From assembly GCA_028386065.3 (NCBI GenBank), contig JAKUCV010000352.1, positions 1 to 64,000 on the forward strand: a DNA stretch of 64,000 nucleotides, written 5' to 3'. Below, piece after piece: positions 45,780 through 56,787 of the stretch; positions within the stretch are counted from its first letter, which is position 1, and each line of letters begins with the position of its first letter. The position numbers and the translations under genes were made by a program. The stretch is from Turnera subulata (lineage: Eukaryota; Streptophyta; Magnoliopsida; Malpighiales; Passifloraceae). The notes beneath the pieces were generated by a model. That model did not search any database. It worked only from the letters and a program-made list of their open reading frames with translations, and was not told the DNA's origin.

Positions 45780-46028
45780 AAAAAACCTGAGGTACAACCT
45801 AAGGTAAACAAAGTGAGTAATGTGCATAAGTATAAGCAACATAGTAACTACTATCAACCTAGAAGAATGCATAACCCAAATGTCATTTGTCATTATTGCA
45901 ATAGAATAGGACACATTGCTCCTGTTTGTTTCACTAGGCATAGGCATTGGGCTGAAGAAGAAGCTCATAACCACTATGCTCCTAACACTCAAGGACCCAA
46001 GAAGATTTGGGTATCTAAATCTCATTGA
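45780..46028 (+). pseudogene. Gag C-terminal extension with second zinc knuckle
   Basis: In frame with gag, after its TAA. It encodes KKPEVQPK...RRMHNPNVICHYCNRIGHIAPVC...KKIWVSKSH and ends at TGA 46026. Related SIRE-like polyproteins run through this region into protease, so the TAA and a frame change between 46028 and 46047 are probably mutations; recoding cannot be excluded. Confidence 0.75.
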
Positions 46029-46047
46029 TTTGATTTTGTAGGTATGC

Positions 46048-49000
46048 TTGAAGGCATCAAGTGTACTTTGGTACCTTGATAGCGGATGCTCCAAGCACAT
46101 GACCGGAGAAGCATCCAAATTTTTGCAAATAAAGCCATCAAATGGAGGAAACGTTATCCTTGGAGACAACAACAAAGGAAAGATCATCGGCATTGGCTCG
46201 GTTGGCAAAGATGAGTCTTCTTCCATTGATAATGTCTTGCTTGTTAAGGGTCTTAAACACAATCTCTTAAGCATAAGTCAATTATGTGATAAGGGGAATC
46301 GTGTGATTTTTTATTCCAAGTCATGCACCGTAGAATGTCTTAGTGATAATAAGATCATTCTACATGGTGATAGAATTGACAATATTTATATGGTTAACTT
46401 AGAAGAGTCTTCATCAAAGTTTTCAAAATGTCTAATGAGCAAAGAAGATGATATGTGGTTATGGCATCGTAGAATAGCTCACGTTAATATGAAGACGTTA
46501 AACAAATTAGTGTCACAAGATTTAGTAGTTGGTGTTCCAAAGATTAAATTTGAAAAGGATTCTATATGCAATGCATGTCAAAAGGGAAAGCAAGTGAGAG
46601 CCTTGTTTAGTTCCAAAAACGTTGTCTCAACATCTAGACCACTTCAACTTTTGCACATGGATCTCTTTGGTCCCTCACAAATTAAAAATTTTGGAGGAAA
46701 TTATTATGCTTTTGTAATTGTTGATGATTACTCTAGATTCACTTGGACTTTATTTCTAACTCACAAAAGTGAAGCATTTAGTGTTTTCAAGAGTTTTGCT
46801 AAGAAAGTTCAAAATGAAAAAGATTGTTCAATTGCTAGCATTAGGAGTGATCATGGAGGTGAATTCGAAAACAATCAATTTTCAGCGTTTTGTGATAATC
46901 ATGGCATTGAGCATGACTTCTCAGCCCCTCGGACACCACAGCAAAATGGCGTTGTTGAACGCAAGAATAGGTGTCTTGAGGAAATGGCAAGAACAATGCT
47001 CAATGAGGCTAAAATTCCCAAGTATTTCTGGGCTGATGCAGTGAGTACGGCTTGCTATGTGTTAAACCGAGCAATCATAAGGCCGATACTCATGAACATG
47101 CCCTATGAATTATATAAGGGAAGAAAGCCTCACATTTCTCATCTACGAGTCTTTGGATGCAAATGTTTTGTTCATAATAATGGGAAAGACAATCTAGGAA
47201 AATTTGATGGAAAATCTGATGAAGGCATCTTTCTCGGTTATTCATTGCACAACAAAGCGTATAGAGTCTTCAATAGACGTACTTTAAGTATTGAGGAATC
47301 CCCTCATGTTGTGTTTGCAGAAAATGATGCTCGCTTGGCGAGAAAGGATTTCTGTGATGATCTTGTAGGTACACTTGAGAAGATGTCATTGGATGATAAG
47401 GAAGAAGAAGATATCCAAGACAACTTTTGGAAGAAAGGAGGCACTTCAACCGAACCAACATCTCAGCAAAACACAGAACCTACACCTCAACAAGAAGAAC
47501 CAAGCCCAGTGGAAGACATACAAGAAACAATGGTTGATATCAACCAAGAATTACCCAGAGCATGGCGAGAGTCCAAAGATCATCCCCTTGACACGGTAAT
47601 AGGTGATATCAACCGCGGAGTAAGTACTCGAAATTCTCTTAGAGACAACATAGGGCACATTGCATTTGTTTCACAAATTGAGCCTACAACTATTTCTGAA
47701 GCAATTAATGATGAACATTGGACCTTGGCTATGCAAGAAGAGCTAAATCAATTCAAACGTAATGATGTTTGGGAATTGGTTCCAAGGCCCATTGATCATA
47801 CAATAATTGGCACGAAATGGGTGTTTAGAAACAAACTAGATGAAAATGGCATAATAACTAGAAACAAAGCTAGGTTGGTAGCAAAAGGTTACAATCAAGA
47901 AGAAGGAATTGATTTTGAAGAAACATATGCACCTGTTGCACGTCTAGAAGCTATTCGTCTTTTGCTTGCATTTGCATCATCTATGAATTTCAAACTTTAT
48001 CAAATGGATGTCAAAAGTGCATTTCTAAATGGCTTCATCCAAGAGGAAGTATATGTTGCTCAACCTCCTGGCTTTGAAGATCATACCTTTCCCGATCATG
48101 TTTTCAAACTCAAGAAAGCACTCTACGGTCTCAAACAAGCTCCAAGAGCTTGGTATGAACGTTTGAGTAAATTTCTTTTGGATAATGGATTCACTAGAGG
48201 GAAGGTTGACACCACCTTATTCATTAAGAACAAACATCATAACATTCTTTTGGTTCAAATTTATGTAGATGATATTATTTTTGGTGCCACTAATGAGTCT
48301 TTGTGCAAGGAATTCTCTAACATGATGACCAGTGAGTTTGAGATGTCCATGATGGGTGAGTTGACATTCTTCCTCGGTTTACAAGTCAAACAAATGAAGG
48401 AAGGAACATTCATCTCCCAATCCAAGTATTGCAAGGAGCTGCTCAAGCGCTTTGAAATGGACAACTCCAAGCAAATGGCCACACCAATGAGCACTTCCAT
48501 ACATTTAGACAAAGATGAGAAAGGTATTGAAGTTGACATTAAGAAATATCGAGGTATGATCGGATCACTTCTTTACCTTACGGTAAGTAGGACGGATATC
48601 ATGTTTAGTGTTTGTTTATGTGCAAGGTTTCAATCTTGTCCTAAAGAGTCTCATCTTAAGGCTATAAAACGAATAATGAAATACCTTATAGGCACAATAA
48701 ATGTTGGATTATGGTATCCAAAAGGCACTACATATCATCTCGTAGGTTATTCTGACTCTGATTTTGCAGGCTGCAAATTAGATCGAAAAAGCACTAGTGG
48801 GACATGCCATTTGCTAGGTAGCTCTTTAGTCTCATGGTTTAGCAAGAAACAAGCTAGTGTTGCATTGTCTACCACCGAAGCGGAATACATTGCCGCTGGA
48901 AGCTGTTGTGCACAAATTCTTTGGATGAAACAACAACTAAAAGATTATGGTCTAAGCCTTAGTCATGTGCCTCTTAAATGTGATAACACAAGTGCCATAA

Positions 49001-49212
49001 GCTTGACGAAGAACCCTGTTCTTCATTCTAGAACAAAACATATAGATATTAGGCATCACTTCATTAGGGATCATGTATCTAAAGGAGATGTAGCTATTGA
49101 ATTTGTTCAAACAAAATCTCAACTAGCTGACATCTTCACAAAACCCTTAGACAAAGAGTCATACTTTCGAATTCGAACTGAACTTGGCATACTTGACTCT
49201 ACATTAATGTAA
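46048..49212 (+). CDS. SIRE-like pol: protease, integrase, reverse transcriptase, RNase H
   Basis: 1,054 residues without a stop. Protease [13 protein letters not shown] is near the start, then the integrase zinc segment WHRRIAHVN...CNACQKGK. The integrase core has [20 protein letters not shown] and [12 protein letters not shown], so the D,D-35-E glutamate is present. Reverse transcriptase has [36 protein letters not shown] and YVDDIIFG. RNase H has [26 protein letters not shown] and [11 protein letters not shown]. The frame opens at a TTG; no ATG initiates it, as expected for a domain released from a Gag-Pol fusion. All catalytic motifs look sound. Confidence 0.92.
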   Translation: MKASSVLWYLDSGCSKHMTGEASKFLQIKPSNGGNVILGDNNKGKIIGIGSVGKDESSSIDNVLLVKGLKHNLLSISQLCDKGNRVIFYSKSCTVECLSDNKIILHGDRIDNIYMVNLEESSSKFSKCLMSKEDDMWLWHRRIAHVNMKTLNKLVSQDLVVGVPKIKFEKDSICNACQKGKQVRALFSSKNVVSTSRPLQLLHMDLFGPSQIKNFGGNYYAFVIVDDYSRFTWTLFLTHKSEAFSVFKSFAKKVQNEKDCSIASIRSDHGGEFENNQFSAFCDNHGIEHDFSAPRTPQQNGVVERKNRCLEEMARTMLNEAKIPKYFWADAVSTACYVLNRAIIRPILMNMPYELYKGRKPHISHLRVFGCKCFVHNNGKDNLGKFDGKSDEGIFLGYSLHNKAYRVFNRRTLSIEESPHVVFAENDARLARKDFCDDLVGTLEKMSLDDKEEEDIQDNFWKKGGTSTEPTSQQNTEPTPQQEEPSPVEDIQETMVDINQELPRAWRESKDHPLDTVIGDINRGVSTRNSLRDNIGHIAFVSQIEPTTISEAINDEHWTLAMQEELNQFKRNDVWELVPRPIDHTIIGTKWVFRNKLDENGIITRNKARLVAKGYNQEEGIDFEETYAPVARLEAIRLLLAFASSMNFKLYQMDVKSAFLNGFIQEEVYVAQPPGFEDHTFPDHVFKLKKALYGLKQAPRAWYERLSKFLLDNGFTRGKVDTTLFIKNKHHNILLVQIYVDDIIFGATNESLCKEFSNMMTSEFEMSMMGELTFFLGLQVKQMKEGTFISQSKYCKELLKRFEMDNSKQMATPMSTSIHLDKDEKGIEVDIKKYRGMIGSLLYLTVSRTDIMFSVCLCARFQSCPKESHLKAIKRIMKYLIGTINVGLWYPKGTTYHLVGYSDSDFAGCKLDRKSTSGTCHLLGSSLVSWFSKKQASVALSTTEAEYIAAGSCCAQILWMKQQLKDYGLSLSHVPLKCDNTSAISLTKNPVLHSRTKHIDIRHHFIRDHVSKGDVAIEFVQTKSQLADIFTKPLDKESYFRIRTELGILDSTLM

Positions 49213-49329
49213 TCTATGCATTCTTTACATATCTCTTTTTGAACATTACTGACTTGAGCGTCGGAGGCTCCCCTAATTTTGTTTTGCAGGTACTCCCCTT
49301 ACTAAAAGCAACAAGATAGGGGGAACAAG

Positions 49330-51205
49330 TGATGTGGTCAATCCTGCAAGTGCACAGAATCGTCGTGGTACTCAAGGTCGTATCCACAGAGACTAGGCAA
49401 GATATCAGTCGATTCAATCTAATGGCAAAGAAAATAAATGAAGAGAAACAATATCGGAATTGAAGATTGATAAGAGAGCAAATGGCGAATTGAATGTAAA
49501 GAGAAGAGAAAGTAGAAATGACAATGAAACAATAAAGCTGGCCACTTCCTTAAAGCAAGAAATAAGCTCACAACAATCAATCAAAATTACTTTGTGAATG
49601 GATTGTAGCAAATGGTACATCAAACCATAGCAAATTTATGGTAGGCTACATCCCTATGATCTAGAATGAAAGATTAGTTCATGAATGAACTTGAAACAAC
49701 AAATGGGAAAGACATGGTTTCCTCACAACAATCTCAAAAGAAAATAAAAGGAACAACTTGACAGAATTTTTTTGTTTCAAGGTGTGTGTTTGTGTTGCTT
49801 CCTCTCCCCCTTCAGCTCTCACCCTTTTATAGTGCTTCTTCACTAGTTGGACAGCTTGGAGATGACATATTCTTAGTGTCCTTTAGCCACCAAAATCGTG
49901 CTGGAATGGGCCTCAATGTTGAAAGCATTTGCTGGTGGAGTGGTTGCAAGGTATGGGTTGCCACTTGCTTTTCCAGCTTAGCATGAATATTCCTTCTCTT
50001 TTGCATGTGCTGATGGTTGAGCTTTCTTTCCATGAAATTATGTTGGTTTCCAGGCTGTTTTATTCTCTTTGAATACCTTCCAGGTTGTCCACTTAGATTG
50101 TCCAATAAGCATGTGCTAATGGCTGCCATGATGCTCTTCTAGAAGGGGTCACATTGTTAACAACTCATGACCCGAGAATTGAAAGCATATTTTCGACCTT
50201 TAGACGGTCGAATTGGACTTTGGGTTGTTCTAAGAAGTTGTAGATAATTAGTTTATCTTTCTTTCCATATAAAGAACTCCCGAATTGGATTTGTGTAGTA
50301 GGAGTTATGAGGAAAATACCGAGGCTGGGTCGGTGGCCAGTGCAGGATTCCTGCAAGTCTGGACTGAACTGAATTAATTACTGCTCCTAATCCACAAGGC
50401 CAAAAATTATGAACTTTATATCATTGGAAAGCTCAGGATGTCTACTTTCATCTCCAACTAGTTTCATGTCAATTGAACTTCTGAGGCTTCTGAAATCGGC
50501 AAAAGAGTGAACTGTGCTCAAGTTTCTGCCCGGTTTCCAGCTTTGGCCGAAATTGATCGTTTTCGGTTGCGAAGTGGGACGATTTTACACCTGAAAACAT
50601 AATTGCTAGTTCAAGAAATTTATTCAACAATCAAACAAAGAAAGATAGGTAGAATGTATGATTTTTATTCGAAATCATCATAATAAAGAAGTTTTCATGC
50701 CTTTATTACTATGTGAAATATGTGCATACCAAATACCCCCGCACCTAAACTCTTGCTTGTCCCCAAGCAAAACAAATTATAACCATGGTGACAATGATAT
50801 GCACTGATTTCTTTTCTCAACTCTGATCCAATGTCACTTGCTTCTAATTAACTTGTTCCGTAGACTAAATAGAGACATGTAAATCAAAAGTAAATCAAGG
50901 CACTTTACTCAGCTAAGTTTAACAAAGATGTCGAAGATCAAATTTCCGCACATGATTATACTAGTCAGTCCTTCTTTGGTATGCTCTTGATCAATAAGAG
51001 GTGTTTGAACATCCCATATGCACATCCAAGGTTTCCACTTCCACTAATGGACACAATTCTTGAACTTAAGATCATTAGGTCTTTAAGGGTTGTAATGGGG
51101 CAAGGTTGGTGTATCAACAAGGGATAAAGGTAAACGAAGTATCTGTTGAAGTTGTGGATCAAATTTCCTCCTAAATTTGAGTTTCCTTGAAATATGTGCA
51201 TATCA
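49330..51205 (-). mobile_element. Athila-like LTR plus truncated interior, inside the SIRE-like 3' region
   Basis: A left LTR (49330-50731) begins TGATGTGGTCAATCCTGCAAG and ends TGTGCATACCA. Its start matches the plus-strand end of the 17411 family (CCTGCAAGTGCACAG...GTCGTATCCACAG). The minus strand beyond it reads AGGTGCGGGGGTATT, a polypurine tract, so orientation is minus. ACAAG occurs at 49325-49329 and again at 51206-51210 after GAAATATGTGCATATCA, which mimics the LTR end. If real, the right LTR is almost wholly deleted. The right boundary is tentative. Confidence 0.6.
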
Positions 51206-51410
51206 ACAAGCATAGAGATGTATATGTGTAGATAATATGCTAACTTTGATGTTGCGGATCATCATTTCTTTTTGCTAATGCCAAAAGGGGGAAGATAAGA
51301 AGAAGTATATGCATCAAGATAGGGGGAATCATAATTTGAAAAATAGGGGGAATTATCTTTATGTTGAACCTATAAAAATTGGCATATACTTCTAGTTGTT
51401 TGTCATTATC

Positions 51411-51424
51411 AAAAAGGGAGAAAT
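51411..51424 (+). promoter_or_regulatory. Polypurine tract of the SIRE-like element
   Basis: AAAAAGGGAGAAAT directly before the 3' LTR. Upstream 51280-51420 contains further GGGGGAA runs typical of this lineage's 3' region. Confidence 0.75.
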
Positions 51425-52965
51425 TGTTAGAACTCATGGCTCATTACAGGTTTTCATAATTGACAAACCAATTCCAGTTCATGACAAAGATGAAGCAAAA
51501 AGAAATCAGCAAACCAATCCTCCAAGCAAATGAAGGCAAACCTATCAAGAGCAAAGGATCAATATAAAAGAGCACAAGAATTGAAGAGCCAAGCAAGAAG
51601 AGTTAGATTCATAAATTGTACAGAGGGTAACACTCAACTCTTCTAAGTTATTGGCTCAAAATAAGATGAATTTTGCTCATGCATCACATAACATATTTCC
51701 AAGTATAAAAATGTTTTTCGAGCCATGAACATCGATGTTGTGGATTTAAATATCGATGTTCCTGCCTTTGAACAATCTTTCAAAACAGGCAGTAGGCTCA
51801 GAACATCGATGTTGGATTCCTAAACATCGATGTTCTCATGACCGTTGCATTTGAAAATATTTTTACATGAGCAAAACATCGATGTTGGCTTTAGAACATC
51901 GATGTTCTTCAATGATCAGTTTTCATCTCATTTTCACAGAAGCAAAATAACATCGATGTTGGTTTTGAAACATCGATGTTCTTCACATGATGCTTTAAGT
52001 TAATTTCGCCGAATCAAATAAACATCGATGTTAAATTACCCAACATCGATGTTCTTTCAATTGATGCCTTAAATCGAATTTCGCCGAAGCAAAATAACAT
52101 CGATGTTCTTGAAGCAACATCGATGTTCCATGATGATCAGTTTTAAAAGAATTTTGCCGAACCAAAATAACATCGATGTTCCAAAGATCATCAGTTTTAA
52201 TTGATTTCGCCGAGCCAAAATAACATCGATGTTGGATTGGCAAACATCGATGTTTTAGTTACCGTTAGTCCAAAAATTCAAATTTAGTGGACAAAACATC
52301 GATGTTGTACCTTTAAACATCGATGTTTAGCCGTTGAGCAGACAACTTTTCAACACCCATTATGTTTTGTCCAAAGCTGTTTCTTGAGTGGATTTTAAAC
52401 GGCTCCATAATTTTTCAGAGCTATAAATTGAGCATTTTCAGCTCTGATTAAAAATAATCAACTCTCTACATTCATGCTATTCATTCATACATACATTACA
52501 AATCTTAATTGAGCCAATATCCTTTGAGGATTGAGAGTTGCCTTTTTGAGCTTAAATTCTGTAACTCATATCTACTCTTGTGAGAGCCTTTGTTTGAGTG
52601 ATTGTGTTGTTATATATCCTAAGGGAGGTTAGTTCCCTTGTAGCAGCTCATAGGAAGAGTGAGTTTTCTTTCCTTGAGAGAAGTCTTGAAGTGTGGTATC
52701 TTCAAGCAAGAGATTAGAGTTTCTTGTGATTAGAACTCTAGGTTTGTAACGGTTTGTTAAGCACCCCTAAGCTTAACATAGCTAGTGGAATCTTCAAGAG
52801 AGTCTCTTGAAGGACTGGATTAGCCACACAAGTAGTGTGTGTGTGAACCAGGATAATTTCTCTTGTTCTTCATTGTTTAAATTCCGCATTTATTTCCTGC
52901 TTATTTCGTTTTAATCCGATAAACGCTATTCACCCCCCCTCTAGCGTAGGGCTATTGTTCTAACA
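51425..52965 (+). repeat. 3' LTR of the SIRE-like element
   Basis: 1,541 bp with 17 AACATCGATGTT sites (51728-52327, one as AATATCGATGTT at 51749). The 20/21-bp pairing is the same, and it lacks one 74-bp unit found in the 5' LTR. Confidence 0.93.
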
Positions 52966-53634
52966 GAGAGGGCAGAGGGAAGAAGAAAGGAGAGGAATAG
53001 GGATCAGTCAAGGGTGTGAGGTCGGTGGCTCCGGTCGTTGGGTTGAAGGCAACGACGGAGGGGAGAGGAAGAAGGTGCAGTGGCGGCTGCTTGGGAAGTA
53101 GAGAAGAGAGAGGGGTCGCGTCTGGCGGCAGAGGCAGGGGAAAATGAAGAGATGAAGGAGGAAGAGGAAAATGAGAAGAATGGTGTGTGGAAACCGGGGA
53201 GGATGGAGGGGAAAATAAAGAGGAAAAAGAAAGAAAATGACAAAGAATAAAAAGAGAGAAGTGAAAGGGGTAAGGGCCGGCTAGGAGAAAAAAACGGGAG
53301 AAAGAGGGAGAGGGAGAGCATGTGTTGTCGGCAATTATTGGTGTCAATATATATATCATTTTAAATTTTAATTAATAAATTATTGGAGTAAATATTTTTG
53401 GCATAATATATTAAAAGTGCTATTAATGATGAAGATAATGTTAATATTTCCAGTAATAAAAATAACAATTTTTATAATGTTAATTGTCAAGATTTCCATA
53501 AAAGAAATCGTTATGAAAATTAACTAGAAATAGAAAGATTCTTTATTAGCTGCGATAAAATTTTATTCACCACCGTAAAAGTTAAAACAGCATGGTAAAA
53601 ATCACGAAAATTTTACCCAGGTCGTTACATAATT

Positions 53635-53924
53635 CATCATTTTTTAATAAAAGTAATTGTTACTATAATAATTCTTAACTAAAATACCTAACAGACCAAA
53701 TAAGATTCACAACTATAATACACATTTTAACCTACATAAAAGTTGAAATCATGTAAAATATAATAAATTGTAAACTTACTGGAAACCCTTCCTTCTTCTC
53801 AATAATCAACTTGTCCTGTGGACAAAGAGCATACCTAAATAAAGGAAGAAAAAAAAGTTTTAACCAAAAAAGAGGAAGGAAAAGGGAAAGAGGAAGAAGA
53901 CGGGTGGTTGTGTATATCTTACAA
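53635..53924. other. CACTA-like spacer left of the right terminus
   Basis: AT-rich then purine-rich, no supported gene. The 131-codon frame starting at 53811 runs into the subterminal repeats and is not a gene. Confidence 0.5.
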
Positions 53925-54301
53925 ATTATCCACGGCTTTTCCACGGAATTTTTTTTTTTTTGCCACGGCACATTAACTTTGCCACAGATTAGCCTCGAAA
54001 GTGGGTCTGTGGCTAATTTTGCCACGGATCAGCCTCAAAAGTGGGTCTGTGGCAAGTTTTGCCACAGCTACTTTCCGTCTCTAATCCGTGGCAAAATTAA
54101 ATTGGACCCACTAACCAACTTTGCCACAGCGCATTCCGTGGCTAAAGTTAGTGGACCCAAGCTGCAAGTTTTGCCACGGAAAAAATTGTGGCTATTCCGT
54201 GGCTAATTTCATTCCGTGTCTATCCCGTGTCTAATCCGTGGCAAAATTTGCCACAGAAAGCTGCTGTGGCAATTTTTCCGAAGCTGTGGAATTTTGTAAT
54301 G
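53925..54301 (-). repeat. Right subterminal repeats and terminus of the CACTA-like element
   Basis: A dense series of TTTGCCACGG, CCGTGGCTAA, GTCTGTGGC and CCGTGGCAAAATT motifs in both orientations, including two near-identical units AGCCTC(G/A)AAAGTGGGTCTGTGGC. It ends GAATTTTGTAATG, the inverted counterpart of the left end. Confidence 0.72.
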
Positions 54302-54304
54302 TTA

Positions 54305-54344
54305 CATCAATAAAGCAATCGTTAGTATATATAAAAAAAAAAAA
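54305..54344 (+). mobile_element. Displaced 3' tail of the LINE: AATAAA signal and poly(A)
   Basis: CATCAATAAAGC followed about 20 bases later by a run of 12 A (54333-54344) completes the LINE 3' UTR that breaks off at 6980. I could not recognise a LINE target-site duplication at the outer edges. Confidence 0.72.
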
Positions 54345-54860
54345 CACCAAGTTGCTTGATCAACTGCTTGATTAATCATGTTGTTGCTTTGCAGCTATAT
54401 CATTTAAATCCTGTGCAGAGATTGCATTATTTATCTTGAAAAGTTTGCCACTTCATTGTTTCTTAAGAAAATGCTTATGAAGTGTTATAAGATTCAGGAT
54501 TAAGCCTTACAGTTTCTCTTGTTGTGCACTCTTTAATTTATTTTTTGTTTGGAAGCTGGATCAGCTTTTGATAGAGAATAACTTTGCAACAAGTTAAATC
54601 TGTGTATGCTTTATGGCTTTCCGGTTTGCAAACTTACTTCTAGAGGCCTGCATGTTATTGAAGCTTGTTTACCAGTTGTCAGTTGTCACTTCTAGCTAGG
54701 GGAGGGACTACACGTTCCTTGATTTTCTAGGATTTATTAATATAATTAAACCAAAACTAAAAGTTTGGATATATAATTGAACAAAATAAAAAGTTAAGTA
54801 TATAAATGAATGAAACCTAATAATTTAGGTATTAAACAAGTTGAAAACCGAAATAACCAA
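54345..54860. other. Spacer between the LINE tail and F-box copy 2
   Basis: AT-rich, no ORF worth calling. The last 130 bases (from about 54730) are the distal promoter of copy 2. Confidence 0.5.
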
Positions 54861-54868
54861 TATATAAG
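54861..54868 (+). promoter_or_regulatory. TATA box of F-box copy 2
   Basis: TATATAAG, 111 bases before the ATG at 54972, preceded by AAATAACCAA as in copy 3. Confidence 0.65.
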
Positions 54869-54971
54869 AAATCGCTGAAAAAGTCTAGGTTTAACAATCA
54901 ATATAGATGACGGTGTTTATCAAGAGAACCACTGTTGCCTTCAGCCGATGCACAGCGTCCAAATCGAAGCC

Positions 54972-56063
54972 ATGGAACTAAAACTCGCGAAGAAAAACTA
55001 TGAGGAAATTACACCCAAAAGTTTCCAAAGGTATGATCTCCTCCCAGACGACGCACTAAGACTGATCTTTTGAAAAACATCTTTTGTTGATCATATTCGA
55101 TTGAAACTGGTTTGCAAGAGCTGGAAAAGGGTATTAGATGGAGGAGATATTAGATCTACAAGTATATTGCCATGGATAATGTTCTATCGTTGGCGATCAG
55201 TCGCGGGTGATGAGGGGCTTGTTAAGGCTTTATGCAAACTATATGATCCATCACATCGCCAAACCTACACCTTAGAGGATGGGATCACAAATAGCAGATC
55301 AAAATTTGTGGACGCAGAAATTCTTGAGTCAAAGTATGGTTGGGTTCTCTTCCAAAAACTTACTTCCTTGTTCTTGTATTGTCCATTCACTAGTGAGGTT
55401 ATAGATATACCAAAACTAGAGCGTCATGCTATAGTTGCTACTCTAGCCACCTTCTCCTCTAATCCAACATCTGCAGGCTGCTTGTTCTTTGCTTTCGCGG
55501 GGGACAGCATCAGTTTATGTCGCCGAGGTGATCGGGCCTGGAAAACAATTCGAGTAGTGGATAGCGTTCTTGGGTCTTATTCCTTAAACGGTGTGGCATA
55601 TTCTAATGGATCCTTGTACTGCCTTTTTCATTACGGAGAACTAGGTGCTTTTAATGTTGCTACGGAGCAGTGGGATTTGCTTTTCGCTGAAGTATGGCAA
55701 TACTCCTGTTGTCTTCTCGAATCTGATGGTCAGTTGTTTAGTGTACAGGTGGTCACAACTGAGTCCCATAAAAAGCCTGAGTACAGGATTTCGAGGTTTG
55801 ATTTCTCTGGCAGGAACTGGGTGCAGGGAGTGAGTCCTGGGCATCGTGCGGCTTTTACCAAAGCCGGGAGTAAACGTCTATCAATGTTCATTCCGGCTGT
55901 GGGAGAAGCCACTCAACTTGCAGGTACACTAAACCAGTTATGCTCAACAATGGGACTAGTAGAGCACTATTCATTCAAGACCAATGAATACTTGCCGCAG
56001 CTGGATGCTTATTCTGAGGCTACATTCTCTACGGGTTCAGTTTTGATCCAACCCCCTAATTAG
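54972..56063 (+). pseudogene. F-box/DUF295 protein, copy 2, with a stop in the F-box
   Basis: The ATG at 54972 sits in the conserved AAGCCATGG context and gives MELKLAKKNYEE...RYDLLPDDALRLIF, then TGA at 55071-55073 where copy 1 has TCC (Ser). The frame is open afterwards to 56063, keeping LVCKSWKRVLDGG, KYGWVLFQKLTSLFLYCPFTSEVIDIP and the rest of the DUF295 domain. The intact downstream frame suggests a recent stop. Re-initiation could only make a protein without a working F-box. Several small in-frame gaps distinguish it from copy 1. Confidence 0.85.
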
Positions 56064-56654
56064 TGTAGTGTAGGCTGTAGCTTCTAGCTTGCACGATCTT
56101 TACTAGTTTTGGATCATCACTCACTGATCATGTGTAATACAATTTGCAGCTATTTTATATAATTCTTGTTCACACACACTCATTGTCCGGCCTTTCCTGG
56201 TAGAGTTCTCATTCCTAACAAATCCTTTGAAACATGGACCTGAATGTGTACGTATGTCTCTTTGTTCTTGCCTTCCCTTCTTTCAATTCAGTGTTCGCAG
56301 GATCTTAAGGTGATATTTTTTTGTATTTATTTTATTTTAAAATAAATAAAACATATGTTAAAAAATAAAAACAAGAAGATAAAGACGGATCCGAGAATAA
56401 TTTGTGTGACATTAAAATAAGGAGACAAAAAATCATACTTAAATTGTTTTTTTGGTAGAAATCATACTTAATTGTAAAAAAACTATAATTATTATCTAAT
56501 ATAATCACAGTAATAGAATATTAAGAAAGCACGCTAACACTTGCATAGTTGCATCGCACGTTAAAAAAATTATAAAAAAATTAATATATGGACCACAAAA
56601 AACTAATATAATATTTTTTGGTAAACAAAATTAATAGAATATTGAAATAACCAG
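56064..56654. other. Spacer between F-box copies 2 and 3, including the duplicated promoter
   Basis: The first 60 bases match the 3' flank of copy 1. From about 56310 the sequence parallels 1060-1350 upstream of copy 1 (shared AATAATTTGTGTG, AAGGAGAC.AAAAATCATACTTAAA and ATATGGACCAC). No separate gene is seen. Confidence 0.6.
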
Positions 56655-56662
56655 TATATAAG
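56655..56662 (+). promoter_or_regulatory. TATA box of F-box copy 3
   Basis: TATATAAG followed by AGAACGC, as in copy 1; 133 bases before the ATG at 56788. Confidence 0.65.
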
Positions 56663-56787
56663 AGAACGCATGAGTTGAGGAAAACCAGTTGAGCTGAAAA
56701 AGTGTAGGGTTAACAATCAATACACGACGGTGTTTATTAAGGAAGCATTGTTGCCTTCAGCCGAAGCACAGAGTCCAAGTTAAAGCC

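Larger units (their letters stand above)
42605..52965 (+). mobile_element. SIRE/Maximus-like Ty1-copia element, young, with near-intact gag and pol
   Basis: LTRs of 1,614 and 1,541 bp with perfect 9-bp inverted ends (TGTTAGAAC...GTTCTAACA) and a perfect GAGAG duplication (42600-42604 and 52966-52970). It has a primer-binding site at 44221, a polypurine tract at 51411-51424, a large gag with two CCHC knuckles, and a 1,054-residue open pol. I counted roughly 15 LTR-LTR substitutions by eye, plus a 74-bp duplication in the 5' LTR, so it is one of the youngest insertions here. No envelope-like ORF is seen after pol; that space holds an Athila-like fragment. Confidence 0.93.
39147..53629 (-). mobile_element. 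Long (about 4.1 kb net) solo LTR, minus strand, split by a SIRE-like element
   Basis: Perfect TAATT duplications at 39142-39146 and 53630-53634. On the minus strand it starts TGTAACGACCTGGG and ends TTTGGGTCGGGGTGTTTCA. The SIRE-like Copia at 42605-52965 interrupts it. 40500-41800 is AT-rich; 41960-42600 and 52970-53330 are the GC- or CT-rich part. Proline- and serine-rich ORFs there are composition artefacts. With no internal region it is taken as a solo LTR. Confidence 0.85.
6981..54301. mobile_element. CACTA-like DNA transposon, non-autonomous, expanded to 47 kb by nested insertions
   Basis: The left end is CACTATAAATTTCCAC. The right end, read inward, is CATTACAAAATTCCAC, matching at 13 of 16 positions. 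Both sides carry the 3-bp duplication TTA (6978-6980 and 54302-54304), the length typical of CACTA elements. Both ends have subterminal repeats built on GCCACGG/CCGTGGC. Outside, LINE 3' sequence on the left (TTTTGTATCC) continues on the right (CATCAATAAAGC, then poly(A)). Removing nested elements leaves roughly 4.4 kb of CACTA sequence with no transposase ORF, so it is probably a deletion derivative. The mismatches in the ends mean it is old. Confidence 0.72.

Noticed and set aside
46048..49212. Possible functional host gene because of the long open frame
   Set aside because: All domains are Copia pol and it is bounded by matching LTRs and a target-site duplication.
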